Of a stretch of DNA of 64,000 nt, positions 37,850 through 53,000 are shown piece after piece (within the stretch, counting starts at the first letter, position 1; every line of letters starts with the position of its first letter). This DNA is from Massilia psychrophila (lineage in GTDB: Bacteria > Pseudomonadota > Gammaproteobacteria > Burkholderiales > Burkholderiaceae_D): contig NZ_PDOB01000014.1 in NCBI RefSeq assembly GCF_002760665.1, positions 62,001 through 126,000 on the forward strand, in the 5' to 3' direction. Made by a program: the position numbers and the translations under genes. The notes beneath the pieces were generated by a model. That model saw only the letters and a list, made by a program, of their open reading frames with translations. It did not search any database and had not been told where the DNA came from.

Positions 37850-38437
37850 ATGACGCTGCTAATGACAAGTACGCTCGCCTGCATGGCGTTTATTGCCCTG
37901 CCCGCATGCGCGGCGCAAGCCAATGGATGCCCCGAAGGTAGCTATTCGATCGTCCTGGCGCCCGATGGCACGACCCTGAGTATCTTGTTTGACCAATTTA
38001 CCGTTGAAAGCGGCCCGGGTTCGAGCGTCGCGGCGCAGAGAAAGCTATGCCAGATTTCGGCGCCACTGAACTTGCCCGCACATCGATCCGTCGGTGTCTA
38101 CAAGGTCGACTACCGTGGCTTCGCGAAACTGGCGTCGACACAGGAAACTGAACTCGCCGTTAAATACTTTTTAGGACCGCACAACCATGCGCACGGTCGT
38201 GTTTTCAAGCGCAAGATCAAAGGTGCGCATGAAGGCGATTATTTTTTTACTGAAACCATTGGCGCCGGACAGATGAAACGCGTCGGATGCGGCGCCAATG
38301 CCATGTTAAACGTCGCCATTTCACTTAATTTGGTTGGCGACCGGGGGGACGGCGAGGCCATGGCGTCGCTCGACACCACTGATGCTGCCAGGGGTGGGGC
38401 GATTGTCTACCACCTCGATTTGAAAAACTGCCCTTGA
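37850..38437 (+). CDS. Secreted DUF4360 protein, copy 2
   Basis: 195-aa paralogue of the preceding gene, 67 bp downstream. Signal peptide MTLLMTSTLACMAFIALPACAA, then GCPEGSYSIVLAPDG, LSILFDQFTVE, KLCQISAPLNLPAH, VDYRGFAKL, VGCGANAMLN and LKNCP. By eye the two proteins agree mainly at the DUF4360 motifs and the four Cys, so the duplication is old. AGGA lies 8 nt before the ATG. Codon use matches neighbours. Function unknown; probably cell-surface or periplasmic. Confidence 0.87.
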   Translation: MTLLMTSTLACMAFIALPACAAQANGCPEGSYSIVLAPDGTTLSILFDQFTVESGPGSSVAAQRKLCQISAPLNLPAHRSVGVYKVDYRGFAKLASTQETELAVKYFLGPHNHAHGRVFKRKIKGAHEGDYFFTETIGAGQMKRVGCGANAMLNVAISLNLVGDRGDGEAMASLDTTDAARGGAIVYHLDLKNCP

Positions 38438-38600
38438 CACGTATGTTGGTTCCTTGCGCGCGGTGCTTTTAACACTGCCTTCGCCCCTTCAAACTGATTT
38501 TTCGCCGGCTTGCTGGCCAATTCATGTATGCATCCGAATTTTTACCAACATTATGGTTTTCGTAATACCATCTTGCATCGACCATTCAGAAAGCTTCCAC

Positions 38601-40622
38601 ATGATTCGTCCTATCTTGTCCGTGCTGGTGCTGGCGGCCGTTACCGGCTTCGGCTCCGGCTCCGCCTTCGCCCAGGCATCCGCCGCACAGCTATCGACCA
38701 CGCCCCTGATCGAACGCGCCAAATTCTTCGGCAACCCGACCAAAGCCGGTTCGCAGATCAGCCCGGATGGCAAGCACCTGTCCTGGATTGCACCGCGCGA
38801 TGGCGTCATGAACCTGTGGGTGGCTCCATTGTCGGACCTGTCCAAGGCCAAGCCGCTCACGGCCGAGACCAAGCGTCCGATCCGCGCCATGTTCTGGGCG
38901 CCGGACTCGAAATCGGTGCTGTTCATCAATGACAAGGGCGGCGACGAGAATTTCTTGTTGTACGGCGTAAACGTCGCCAGTGGCGAACAAAAAAGCCTGA
39001 CGCCGTTTGAAAAAACGCGCGTGCAAGTGGTCGGCATCAGCAACAACGTCAAGGACCGGATATTGGTGGCGGTCAATAACCGCGATCCAAAATGGCACGA
39101 TGTGCACAGCCTTGACCTGGCCACCGGAAAGCTCGCGCTGGTGTTCCAGAATGACGGCTACAGCAGTTTTTTACCGGATGAGAGCCTGAACCTGCGCATC
39201 GCCACCAAGTCGAACAGCGCCGGCGGCACCGATTTCCACACCGTCACCGACGGCAAAGTGGCGCCCACGCCATACGCCAGTGTCGGCATGGACGATGTGC
39301 AGACCACGCGCCCGCTGGGTTTTACCACCGACGGCAAGTCGCTCTACTGGGCCGATTCGCGCGGCCGCAACACGGCCGCGCTGCTCGAGCAGGATCTGGC
39401 CAGCGGCAAGACCAAAGTCATTGCCGAGGATGCCCGCGCCGACATCACCTCCGCCCTGCCCGACACGCGCACCGGCCGGGTACAAGCCTATCAACTCGAC
39501 TACCTGACCAATGAATTCATCGCTGTCGACCCAAAAATCGCGGCCGACCTGGCATTCTTGAAAAAGCAGGCCAAAGGCGCCTTCTGGATCAATTCGCGCA
39601 GCGAAGACGGCGAAAAATGGATTGTGGTGATCGACCGCGTCATCGAGCCATCGTCGACTTTTCTGTACGAACGCAAGGGCAAACGCCTGACCAAACTGTA
39701 CACCTCGCGCCCGGAACTGGAAGGCGCGCCGCTGGTGCCGATGCTGCCCAAGGAAATCAAGTCGCGCGACGGCATGACGATGGTCTCCTACCTGACCATG
39801 CCGAAAAGCGCCGGCGACAAAACCAACGCGCCGGTCCCGATGGTGCTGCTGGTGCATGGCGGGCCATGGGCGCGCGACGGCTACGGCTACAACAGCGTGC
39901 ATCAGTGGCTCGCCAACCGGGGCTACGCGGTGCTGTCGGTAAACTTCCGCGGCTCGACCGGCTTCGGTAAAAAATTCATTTCCGCCGGCGACATGCAATG
40001 GGGCCGCAAGATGCACGACGACCTGCTCGACGCGGTCACCTGGGCAGTCGCCGAAGGCATCACCACGCGCGACAAGGTCGCCATCATGGGCGCTTCGTAC
40101 GGCGGCTATGCGACCCTGGCCGGCCTGGCGTTCACGCCGGACCAGTTTGCCTGCGGCGTTGACATTGTCGGTCCATCCAACCTGTTCACTCTGCTAAGCA
40201 CGGTTCCGCCTTATTGGGAGTCGCTCAAGCAGCGGTTTTACAAGCGCATCGGCGATCCGACCACGGAGGCGGGCAAGGCGGTTTTGAAGGAACGCTCGCC
40301 GCTGTACTCGGCCGACAAGATCACCCGGCCGTTGCTGATCGGCCAGGGCGCCAACGATCCGCGCGTCAACGTTGCCGAATCTGACCAGATCGTCGCGGCG
40401 ATGAGCGCGAAGAACATTCCTGTCACCTACGTCGTGTTCCCCGATGAAGGACATGGTTTCGCCCGTCCCGCCAACAACATCGCTTTCATGGCGGTGACGG
40501 AAAACTTCCTCGGCAAGTGCCTGGGCGGACGCGCCGAACCAATTGGCGCCTCGCTTAAAGCGTCGAGCGCGCAGGTCAAGCACGGCGCCGAGTTCTCGCC
40601 GGGTCTGAAGGAAGCGATGTAA
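38601..40622 (+). CDS. S9 family peptidase (acylaminoacyl-/prolyl-oligopeptidase type)
   Basis: Exported serine peptidase (673 aa) with signal peptide ending GSAFAQA, a beta-propeller gate (about 40-400; SPDGKHLSWIAP, WAPDSKSVLFIND) and an alpha/beta-hydrolase domain. Catalytic residues are S499 (GASYGGYA), D586 (GANDPRVN) and H618 (DEGHGF). Cleaves oligopeptides in the periplasm. The ATG at 38601 is selected because a 49-codon extension upstream is non-conserved and would mask the signal peptide. A good terminator follows. Confidence 0.92.
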   Translation: MIRPILSVLVLAAVTGFGSGSAFAQASAAQLSTTPLIERAKFFGNPTKAGSQISPDGKHLSWIAPRDGVMNLWVAPLSDLSKAKPLTAETKRPIRAMFWAPDSKSVLFINDKGGDENFLLYGVNVASGEQKSLTPFEKTRVQVVGISNNVKDRILVAVNNRDPKWHDVHSLDLATGKLALVFQNDGYSSFLPDESLNLRIATKSNSAGGTDFHTVTDGKVAPTPYASVGMDDVQTTRPLGFTTDGKSLYWADSRGRNTAALLEQDLASGKTKVIAEDARADITSALPDTRTGRVQAYQLDYLTNEFIAVDPKIAADLAFLKKQAKGAFWINSRSEDGEKWIVVIDRVIEPSSTFLYERKGKRLTKLYTSRPELEGAPLVPMLPKEIKSRDGMTMVSYLTMPKSAGDKTNAPVPMVLLVHGGPWARDGYGYNSVHQWLANRGYAVLSVNFRGSTGFGKKFISAGDMQWGRKMHDDLLDAVTWAVAEGITTRDKVAIMGASYGGYATLAGLAFTPDQFACGVDIVGPSNLFTLLSTVPPYWESLKQRFYKRIGDPTTEAGKAVLKERSPLYSADKITRPLLIGQGANDPRVNVAESDQIVAAMSAKNIPVTYVVFPDEGHGFARPANNIAFMAVTENFLGKCLGGRAEPIGASLKASSAQVKHGAEFSPGLKEAM

Positions 40623-40650
40623 GCAGTACCAAGCGCACTTGCCGCAAGAG

Positions 40651-40679
40651 AGCGCCAACCGAAGCGGTTGGCGCTTTTT
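40651..40679 (+). terminator. Rho-independent terminator after the S9 peptidase
   Basis: AGCGCCAACCG-AAG-CGGTTGGCGCT, an 11-bp stem followed by TTTTT, begins 28 bp after the stop. Confidence 0.92.
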
Positions 40680-40870
40680 CTTTTGCCACTATCGCCTGCA
40701 CTATTTCTGTACTGCGAACTGGAGGAAACTGCGGCTTGCCAGCAGTCGGTAGTCGAGCGCATCGTTGGCCAGAGTGTCGCGTTGTTGCGGTATCAGTATC
40801 GCGGTGCCTCGGACGGTTGCGGCAAGGCTTGCCGCGACCGCCCTAAGGCAACACCCTGGAGTGAATCTGC

Positions 40871-41341
<471 letters not shown>

Positions 41342-41436
41342 TCACGCATGTAAATCATGTCAACGAGCAACGATTGAGTGAGGATAAGCGCTTCCTGCGC
41401 TTGAGTCCGTACGCTAACGCGCATAGCACGACGGAC

Positions 41437-41790
41437 TTAATGGCTGGCAGGTTTGCGTCCGGCGGGCGCGGGGGGGAGGGGCGTCGGCAAGCGTGTCTTC
41501 GACTCGGTCGGCTTGCCGTTCTCGTCAAGCACCTGGACGAAAATTTCGTTCTGCTTGATCATGCCGAGCTCGTAGCGGGCCCGCTCTTCGACGGCGCCGG
41601 TGCCGTCTTTCAGGTCGCGCACTTCGGAGTCGAGCTTGGCGTTGCGCGCCCGCAGTTCAGCGGTCTTGCGGTGGCTGGCGGCGACCTGGGTTTCGAGGTC
41701 GGCCACGCGCACCCTGCCGCCCTTCCCCAGCCATAACGGATACTGGATCAGCAACAGCAGGGCGAACAGGGCGAGCGTTATCAGGCGCAT
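41437..41790 (-). CDS. ftsB: Cell division protein FtsB
   Basis: Divisome protein (117 aa), partner of FtsL and FtsQ. One N-terminal transmembrane helix (about 3-20), a coiled coil ([34 protein letters not shown]) and the conserved [19 protein letters not shown]. The Pro-rich C-terminal tail ([16 protein letters not shown]) is longer than in E. coli. It follows eno by 54 bp, the standard betaproteobacterial arrangement. Confidence 0.93.
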   Translation of the reverse strand: MRLITLALFALLLLIQYPLWLGKGGRVRVADLETQVAASHRKTAELRARNAKLDSEVRDLKDGTGAVEERARYELGMIKQNEIFVQVLDENGKPTESKTRLPTPLPPAPAGRKPASH

Positions 41791-41844
41791 GGATTGACAG
41801 CGGCCAGCAAGGCCGGCCGGGGGTTAACAGGATGTAAAAAAATA

Positions 41845-43176
<1,332 letters not shown>

Positions 43177-43182
43177 CTAACT

Positions 43183-43200
43183 GGGGTCAGGCCAGACCCC
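43183..43200. repeat. Short inverted repeat GGGGTC-n6-GACCCC
   Basis: GGGGTC AGGCCA GACCCC in the kdsA-eno gap. It shares its half-sites with the larger hairpins at 53595-53661 and 60077-60105. Confidence 0.6.
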
Positions 43201-43216
43201 GGCATCAACATCCGTA

Positions 43217-46194
<2,978 letters not shown>

Positions 46195-46596
46195 ATGTCA
46201 TATATGAACCGCGACACTTTGGGCATGTATTCGAACAAAAACCACAAGGGGCCTGGCCCGGAACTGATGGGCGCCGACACCCTGATTGGCGATCACGTGC
46301 ACAACCTGAAGGATGAGCATCTTGGCGAGATCAAGGAGATCATGCTCGACATGCGCAGCGGCAAAATCGCCTATGTGGTGATGTCGAGCGGCGGCGTGCT
46401 CAGCATCGGCGAAAAACTGTTCGCAGTGCCTTGGCAAGCCCTCACCCTCGACACCGCCAACCACCAGATGCGGATGAACATGGACAAGGCGAAGATCGAG
46501 GCTGCGCCCGGCTTCGATACCGACAGCTGGCCGAACATGGCCGACCAGTCCTGGGCCAGCCAGATCCACGGTTATTACGGCACCAGCGCGACCTGA
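46195..46596 (+). CDS. PRC-barrel domain protein
   Basis: 133-aa protein with one PRC-barrel domain (TLIGDHVHNLKDEHLGEIKEIMLDMRSGKIAYVVMSSGG ... KLFAVPWQAL, about 28-88) followed by a short helical tail (WASQIHGYYGTS). No signal peptide. Such proteins are often stress-induced or act as small interaction modules, with unknown partners. The ATG at 46195 has an excellent AAGGGAG site. It is convergent with the M20 amidohydrolase gene, 18 bp away. Confidence 0.87.
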   Translation: MSYMNRDTLGMYSNKNHKGPGPELMGADTLIGDHVHNLKDEHLGEIKEIMLDMRSGKIAYVVMSSGGVLSIGEKLFAVPWQALTLDTANHQMRMNMDKAKIEAAPGFDTDSWPNMADQSWASQIHGYYGTSAT

Positions 46597-46614
46597 TCTT
46601 GATTGCCGCCGTCG

Positions 46615-47943
46615 TTACTTCTTTTCCGCGAACAGGTCCAGCAGGATCGCGGTCTCGGCCTTGATGGTGTTGATCACGGTCGGCTTGAAGTCCGGTGCCC
46701 ACTGCGGCGAATGGGTGCCCGGCAGCGGCTGGCCGGCCTTCGTCGCCGCCGCTAGGCGCGACGCCTCGACCGCACCCACGTGCAACAGGATCGCCTTCAC
46801 GCCCGGCTGCAGGCCGTACTGGGAAAAGTCTTCCGAGGTCATCTTGGACGGCATTTCTTTCACGAAATCGGGGCCGACCGCGCCCTGCACGACCTTGACC
46901 ATGCGGCCGATCAGCTCCGGATCGTTGTAGACCGAATCGGTGCCCTGCTTGATTTCCACCAGCGGCTCCTTCGGCGCGCCCGCGGCGATCGCCTCGCCTT
47001 TGGCTTCGCGCGCAATACTTGCCAGCACGCGCTTGCGCACTTCCGGCTTGAAAGTGCGCACCGACAGTTGCAGCTTGACCTGGTCCGGGATGATGTTGGC
47101 CACGGTGCCGCCCTGGATACTGCCGACGGTGATGACGACCGGGTCGAGCGGATTGTTCTCGCGCGAGATGAGGGTCTGCAGGGCCAGCACGAGGCGCGCC
47201 GCCATCACGATCGGGTCGCGCGTTTCGTGCGGCACCGCGCCGTGACCGCCCTGGCCGAACATGGTGATGTTGACGACGTCGGACGAGGCGCGGAAGGCGC
47301 CGGCGTGGTACATGATCACGCCCGACGGCCCGCTGGCGTCGTCATGCATCGACAGTGCGTAGTCGGGCTTGGGGAAGCGGGTAAACAGGCCATCCTTGAG
47401 CATCGCCGCGGCGCCCGACACCGTCTCCTCGGCCGGCTGGCCGACCAGCATCAGGGTGCCGCTCCACGCCTTGCGGTTGTCGGCCATCAGTTTCGCCGTG
47501 CCGAACCAGGCCGCCATATGCAGGTCGTGGCCGCAGGCGTGCATCACCGGGGTCGTTTCACCCGCCGCATTCTTGGTGGTGACGGTGCTGGCAAACGCCA
47601 GGCCGGTCTTTTCCAGCACCGGCAGGCCATCGATCTCGGTGCGCAGCATGACGGTCGGACCCGGCCCGTTGCGCAGGATCGCCACCACGCCGGTGCCGCC
47701 GACCCCGGTCGTTACCTCGAAACCGAGCCCCTTGGCGAGCGCGGCCAGCTTGGCGGCGGTCTGGTGCTCGTTAAACGCCAGTTCCGGGCTGCGGTGCAGG
47801 TCCTGGTACAGCGATTCGACCGACGGATACAAAGAGTTCAGCTGGTCGGTGAAGGCTTGCGGCAACGGCGCGGCGTGAGCGACGCCGCTGGCAACGAGGG
47901 CGGTAACTAACAGTTTTTGTAAAAAGCGGGGCGTTGAAATCAT
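46615..47943 (-). CDS. Exported M20 family amidohydrolase
   Basis: Periplasmic zinc amidohydrolase/peptidase (442 aa) with signal peptide ending SGVAHAAP. Metal-binding motif HACGHDLHMAAW (about 133-144), catalytic GQPAEE, dimerisation-domain HGAVPHETRDPI and final SEDFSQYG. It resembles the M20D hippurate/N-acyl-amino-acid hydrolases; the usual RADMDALP is here RTEIDGLP. Substrate unknown. The divergent gap to the chemoreceptor gene is 204 bp. Confidence 0.88.
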   Translation of the reverse strand: MISTPRFLQKLLVTALVASGVAHAAPLPQAFTDQLNSLYPSVESLYQDLHRSPELAFNEHQTAAKLAALAKGLGFEVTTGVGGTGVVAILRNGPGPTVMLRTEIDGLPVLEKTGLAFASTVTTKNAAGETTPVMHACGHDLHMAAWFGTAKLMADNRKAWSGTLMLVGQPAEETVSGAAAMLKDGLFTRFPKPDYALSMHDDASGPSGVIMYHAGAFRASSDVVNITMFGQGGHGAVPHETRDPIVMAARLVLALQTLISRENNPLDPVVITVGSIQGGTVANIIPDQVKLQLSVRTFKPEVRKRVLASIAREAKGEAIAAGAPKEPLVEIKQGTDSVYNDPELIGRMVKVVQGAVGPDFVKEMPSKMTSEDFSQYGLQPGVKAILLHVGAVEASRLAAATKAGQPLPGTHSPQWAPDFKPTVINTIKAETAILLDLFAEKK

Positions 47944-48147
47944 GAGCGTGTCCTGAGGTAAAAATGGGGGCGGATGCAGGGATGAAAAACATTTCCGCGA
48001 ATGTTATCGCGAATCGAATTGGCCGAAGAACATGCGAACCAATCCGTCAAATTATTTCATTAATGAATTAAATATTGCTTTAAAGCACTGTAGCATGGAA
48101 GCCTGGCTTTATTTTCAGCGATTTTTGACGGGAAGTAGCAAGTAAAC

Positions 48148-49824
48148 GTGAAAAACATCAAGATCGGCCCGCGCCTCGGCATTGGCTTCGCCCTCATCCT
48201 GGCAATGACCGTGTTCATCGCCATCGTCGGTGTCTGGCGCCTCAACGATGTGGCAGCGTCGACCCACGCCATGATGGTCCAGCCGCTGACCAAGGAGCGC
48301 TTGTTTACCGACTGGTACGGCCAGAATTTCGGCGCCATCCGCCGCACCCAGGCGATTATCAAGAGCGCAGACCCGGAATTGAGCGCGTATTTCAAGGAAG
48401 ACGGCGCCGCCACCGCCAAGCGCGTGGTGGAGCTGACCAAGCAGGCCGAGCCGATGATCCAGGGTGCTGCCGAAAAATCGCTGTACGAAAAAATCATGGC
48501 GCAACGCAAGCTCTACAGTGCCGCGCGCGACGACGCGCTCAAGGCCAAGGCCGCCGGCGACAACGAGGCAGCGGTCAAGCTGCTCGACCAGGTGTACACG
48601 CCGCAGGCCAAGGCGTACCAGGACATGCTGCAAGACATGGTGACGCTGCAGCGCGGTGAAATCGACGCGACGGCCCACGCCATCGACGCCACCGCCAGCC
48701 TGAGCACGAAGCTGATCATGATCCTGACCGCCTGCGCGGTCGCGGTCGGAGTGGGCTTTTCGTGGCTGCTGACGATCGGCATCACGCGCCCGATCCGCCA
48801 GGCGGTCGAGCTGGCCGAAACCGTCGCCGGCGGCGACCTGACGCGCACGATTGTAGCGACGTCGAACGACGAGACCGGCGCCCTGCTGCGCGCGCTGGCC
48901 AACATGAACAACAGCCTGGTCGGCATCGTCACCGAAGTGCGCACTGGCACCGATTCGATCACGACCGCCTCGAACGAGATCAGCGCCGGCAACCACGACT
49001 TGTCGGCGCGCACCGAACAACAGGCCAGCTCGCTGGAAGAAACCGCGGCATCGATGGAAGAACTGACGTCGACCGTCAAGCAGAACGCCGACAACGCGCG
49101 CCAGGCCAACCAGTTGTCGCAGACCGCCTCTGACGTCGCGATCCAGGGCGGCGCAGTGGTCGGCCAGGTGATCGTGACGATGGGTTCGATCAATGAATCG
49201 TCGCGCAAGATCGTCGACATCATCGGTGTAATCGACGGCATCGCCTTCCAGACCAACATCCTCGCGCTGAACGCGGCGGTCGAAGCGGCGCGCGCCGGCG
49301 AACAGGGCCGCGGCTTCGCGGTGGTGGCGTCGGAAGTGCGCACGCTGGCCCAACGCTCGGCGGCGGCGGCCAAGGAAATCAAGACGTTGATCGGCAACTC
49401 GGTCGACCAGGTCGACGCCGGCGCAAAACTGGTCGACCAGGCCGGCGCCACGATGGAGCAGGTGGTGGCCAGCATTCGCCGCGTCACCGACATCATGGGC
49501 GAGATCACCATCGCCAGCGCCGAACAGACCGACGGCATCGAACAGGTCAATCAGGCGATCGCCGAAATGGACCAGGTGACGCAGCAAAATGCGGCGCTGG
49601 TGGAAGAGTCGGCGGCGGCGGCCGAATCGATGCAGCAGCAGGCCGGCCGCCTGGCGCAGGTGGTCAGCGTGTTCAAGCTGGCCCAAGCAGCGAAGGCGGA
49701 GCCGCGGCTGCGCCCAGTGCCGGCGTCTGCCGTGCGCGCGGCGCCGAGGACCCGCGCGATCGCCGCACCGCAGCCAAAGCGCACAGCGCGCGGGGCGGGT
49801 AGCGATGAGTGGGAAGAGTTCTGA
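48148..49824 (+). CDS. Methyl-accepting chemotaxis protein with C-terminal WEEF peptide
   Basis: Chemoreceptor (558 aa, GTG start). TM1 at about 10-28, a four-helix-bundle periplasmic domain (about 30-190), TM2 at about 190-212, HAMP domain ([18 protein letters not shown]) and the signalling tip [37 protein letters not shown]. The extreme C terminus DEWEEF resembles the NWETF-type pentapeptide that tethers CheR/CheB, so it may be a high-abundance receptor. No other che genes are nearby. The GTG has a GGAAG about 12 nt upstream; no better ATG exists. Confidence 0.93.
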   Translation: MKNIKIGPRLGIGFALILAMTVFIAIVGVWRLNDVAASTHAMMVQPLTKERLFTDWYGQNFGAIRRTQAIIKSADPELSAYFKEDGAATAKRVVELTKQAEPMIQGAAEKSLYEKIMAQRKLYSAARDDALKAKAAGDNEAAVKLLDQVYTPQAKAYQDMLQDMVTLQRGEIDATAHAIDATASLSTKLIMILTACAVAVGVGFSWLLTIGITRPIRQAVELAETVAGGDLTRTIVATSNDETGALLRALANMNNSLVGIVTEVRTGTDSITTASNEISAGNHDLSARTEQQASSLEETAASMEELTSTVKQNADNARQANQLSQTASDVAIQGGAVVGQVIVTMGSINESSRKIVDIIGVIDGIAFQTNILALNAAVEAARAGEQGRGFAVVASEVRTLAQRSAAAAKEIKTLIGNSVDQVDAGAKLVDQAGATMEQVVASIRRVTDIMGEITIASAEQTDGIEQVNQAIAEMDQVTQQNAALVEESAAAAESMQQQAGRLAQVVSVFKLAQAAKAEPRLRPVPASAVRAAPRTRAIAAPQPKRTARGAGSDEWEEF

Positions 49825-50060
49825 TTTCGTTAGCCTAAAAACCGTCGCCCTCGCGAACGCGAACGCGCCAGGCTGAGCTGACATTTCTGAAGCATTGGTT
49901 TGGCGTATGCTGAAGCGATGGCATCAGTCGTGTGGGCGGCGGCGACCGAGCGACGACCGTGCACACAAAGGCGATTTCACCGTTTATTGGAACACCGCAA
50001 CGCGACGCCACGGGAAATTGATGATTTTCAGGTTAACGATAGTTATTTGAGCGCGCCCGT

Positions 50061-53000
50061 TCAGCAAAAATCCCGGCTCTGGGTTCCGAGCCGTCCCAGC
50101 AGCGCCGACATGTCCACCAGCCGCTTGGCGACCAGGTGGCGCACCTCCCCTTCCCTCTGCCAGATCCCATACACGCCCAGCAGCGGCGCGCCCAGCACCT
50201 CGCGGCGCTGCTGCTCGACCAGGCTGGGCCAGATGATCACGTTGATGTTGCCGGTCTCGTCTTCAAGCGTCATGAACAGCACGCCTTTCGCCGTGCCCGG
50301 ACGCTGGCGCACGGTGACGATGCCGCAGGCGCGCGCCAGCTGGCCATTCTGGTAATCGTGCAAGGTCGACGCCGGCATGAAGCGCTGTTTCAGTAATTGG
50401 GGGCGCAGCAGCGCCAGCGGATGGCGTCCCAAGGTCAGCCCCTGCGAACGGTAGTCGCCGACGATCTCGTCGCCTTCCGACGGCGCGCGCAGCTGCGGCG
50501 TTTCCTCGTCGGGCGTGGTCGGGCGCAGCAAGTCCTTGTCCGGCACCGCGCCGACCGCCTGCCACAGCGCCTGACGCCGGTTGCCGGCCAGCGAAGCCAG
50601 GGCGTTCGAGGCGGCCAGCACCTGCAGGTCGCCGCGCTCGAGCCCGGCCCGGCGCGCCAGGTCGGCGACGCTGGCGAACGGCCGGATCGCGCGCGCGTCC
50701 TCGATGCGCGCCGCCACTTCCCGGCGCATGCCGCGCTGCAGGGACATTCCCAGCCGTACCGCGGGCTGGCGCGCGCGCGATTCCTCGAACTCTTCGAGTG
50801 TCGACTCCCAGCCGCTGATGGCGATGTCGACCGGGCGCACCTCGATGCCATGGCGGCGCGCGTCCTGCACCAGTTGCGACGGGCTGTAGAAACCCATCGG
50901 CTGGCTATTGAGCAGCGCGCACAGGAAGGCGGCCGGCTCGTGCCGCTTGATCCACGCGCTGGCGTAGGCCAGCAGCGCGAAACTGGCGGCGTGCGATTCC
51001 GGAAAACCGTATTCGCCGAAACCCTGGATCTGGCTGAAGATGGCCTCGGCGAAGGCGAGTTCGTAGCCGCGCTCGAGCATGCCGCCGACGATGCGCTGGT
51101 AGTAGGCTTCCAGGCCCCCCTTGCGCTTCCACGCCGCCATCGCACGCCGCAGCTGGTCGGCTTCGCCGGGCGTGAAGCCGGCCGCCAGGATCGCCACCTG
51201 CATGACCTGTTCCTGGAAGATCGGCACGCCCAGCGTGCGCTCGAGCGCGGCGCGGATTTCCGGCTTCGGGTAATGGGTCGGCTCCAGCCCCTGGCGCCGT
51301 TTTAAATAGGGATGGACCATGCCGCCCTGGATCGGGCCGGGGCGCACCAGCGCCACCTCGATCACCAGATCGTAGAATGTGCGCGGCAGCAGGCGCGGCA
51401 GCATGCTCATCTGCGCGCGCGACTCGATCTGGAACACGCCGACCGTATCGGCCGCGCACATCATGTCGTAGGTCGGCTTGTCGTCGTGCGCAATATCCTG
51501 CATTTCGACTGCGTTGCCATGGCGCTCGCCGATCAGCGCAAGTCCGCGGCGCAGCATCGACAGCATGCCCAGCGCGAGCACGTCGACCTTCATCAGGCCC
51601 AGTTCCTGCAAGTCGTTCTTGTCCCACTCGATGACGCTGCGCTCGGCCATCGCGGCGTTCTCGATCGGCACCAGGCGCGACAACTTGCCGCGGGCGATGA
51701 CGAAGCCGCCCGGATGCTGCGACAAGTGGCGCGGAAAGCCGATTAGCAGCTGGGCCAGGGTGGCCCACTGGCGCGCCAGCCTGGACTCCGGATCGAGCCC
51801 GCTTTCGGCCAGCCGGTTCACCAGGTCCTGCTTGCTGTCGAACCAGTGATGGGACTTGGCCACCTTTTCGACGATGGCAAGGTCGATGCCGAGCGCGCGG
51901 CCGCTGTCGCGCAGCGCGCTTTTGGGCCGGTAACTGATCACCACCGCGGCCAGCGCGGCGCGGGTGCGGCCGTACTTGCTGTAGATGTACTGGATCACCT
52001 CTTCGCGCCGCTGGTGCTCGAAATCGACGTCGATGTCGGGCGGCTCGTTGCGCTCCTTCGAGATGAAGCGCTCGAACAGCAAATTGCCGCGCGCCGGATC
52101 GACTTCGGTGATGCCGAGGCAATAGCAGACGGCCGAGTTGGCGGCCGAACCACGGCCCTGGCACAGGATGTTGTTGGAGCGGGCAAAACGGACGATGTCG
52201 TAGACGGTCAGAAAATACTGCTCGTATTCCATCTCGCCGATCAGGGTCAGTTCGTGCTCGAGCTGGGCTTGCACCTTGGCCGGGATGCCGTCACGAAAAC
52301 GCCGGTGGGCGCCGATGTAGGTTTCGCTGCGCAGGTAACTGGCCGCCGTGTGGCCGGCCGGCACCACCTCGTTCGGATATTCGTAGCGCAGCTCGTCGAG
52401 CGAAAACGTACACAGGCGGGCGATGCGGATCGTTTCGGCCAGCACCTCGGGGGCGTAGATGTTGGCCAGGCGCAGGCGCGCGCGCAGGTGCTGCTCGGCG
52501 TTCTGGGCCAGCTGGTAGCCGCACTCGGCCACGGGTTTACCAATGCGGATCGCCGACAACGTGTCTTGCAAGGGTTTGCGCGAGCGCACGTGCATGACGA
52601 CGTGGCCGACCGCCGCCACCGGCAGCGCGTGCTGCCAGGCGACTTCCTCGATGGTGGCGCGGTGGGCCTCGTCGAACGCGCGGTGCAGCAGGTTCAGGCC
52701 GATCCAGGCGCGGCCGGGAAAGGTCGCCGCCATCCACGCCGCCTGCGCGTGCAGGCGGTCGACGTCGGCTGCGTCATGAGCGGGATAGGACGGCAGCAGG
52801 ATCGCCAGGCAATCAGGCAGCTGCGCCAGGTGCGCCAGGTGGGCACGCTCGGCTGGCGGCGCGCTGAAATCGGCCGGCATCAGCCGGTAAGTACCTTTTT
52901 CGCTGCGGGTACGGGCGATGGTGATCAGTTCGGCCAGGTTGCCGTAGCCTTCGCGGTTTTGGGCCAGCAGCACCAGCGACAACGCCGCTTCGCCATCCGG

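Noticed and set aside
48060-48147. Flagellar sigma28 promoter upstream of the chemoreceptor
   Set aside because: TAAAG is present, but the following GCCTGGCT is a poor match to GCCGATAA at the required distance.
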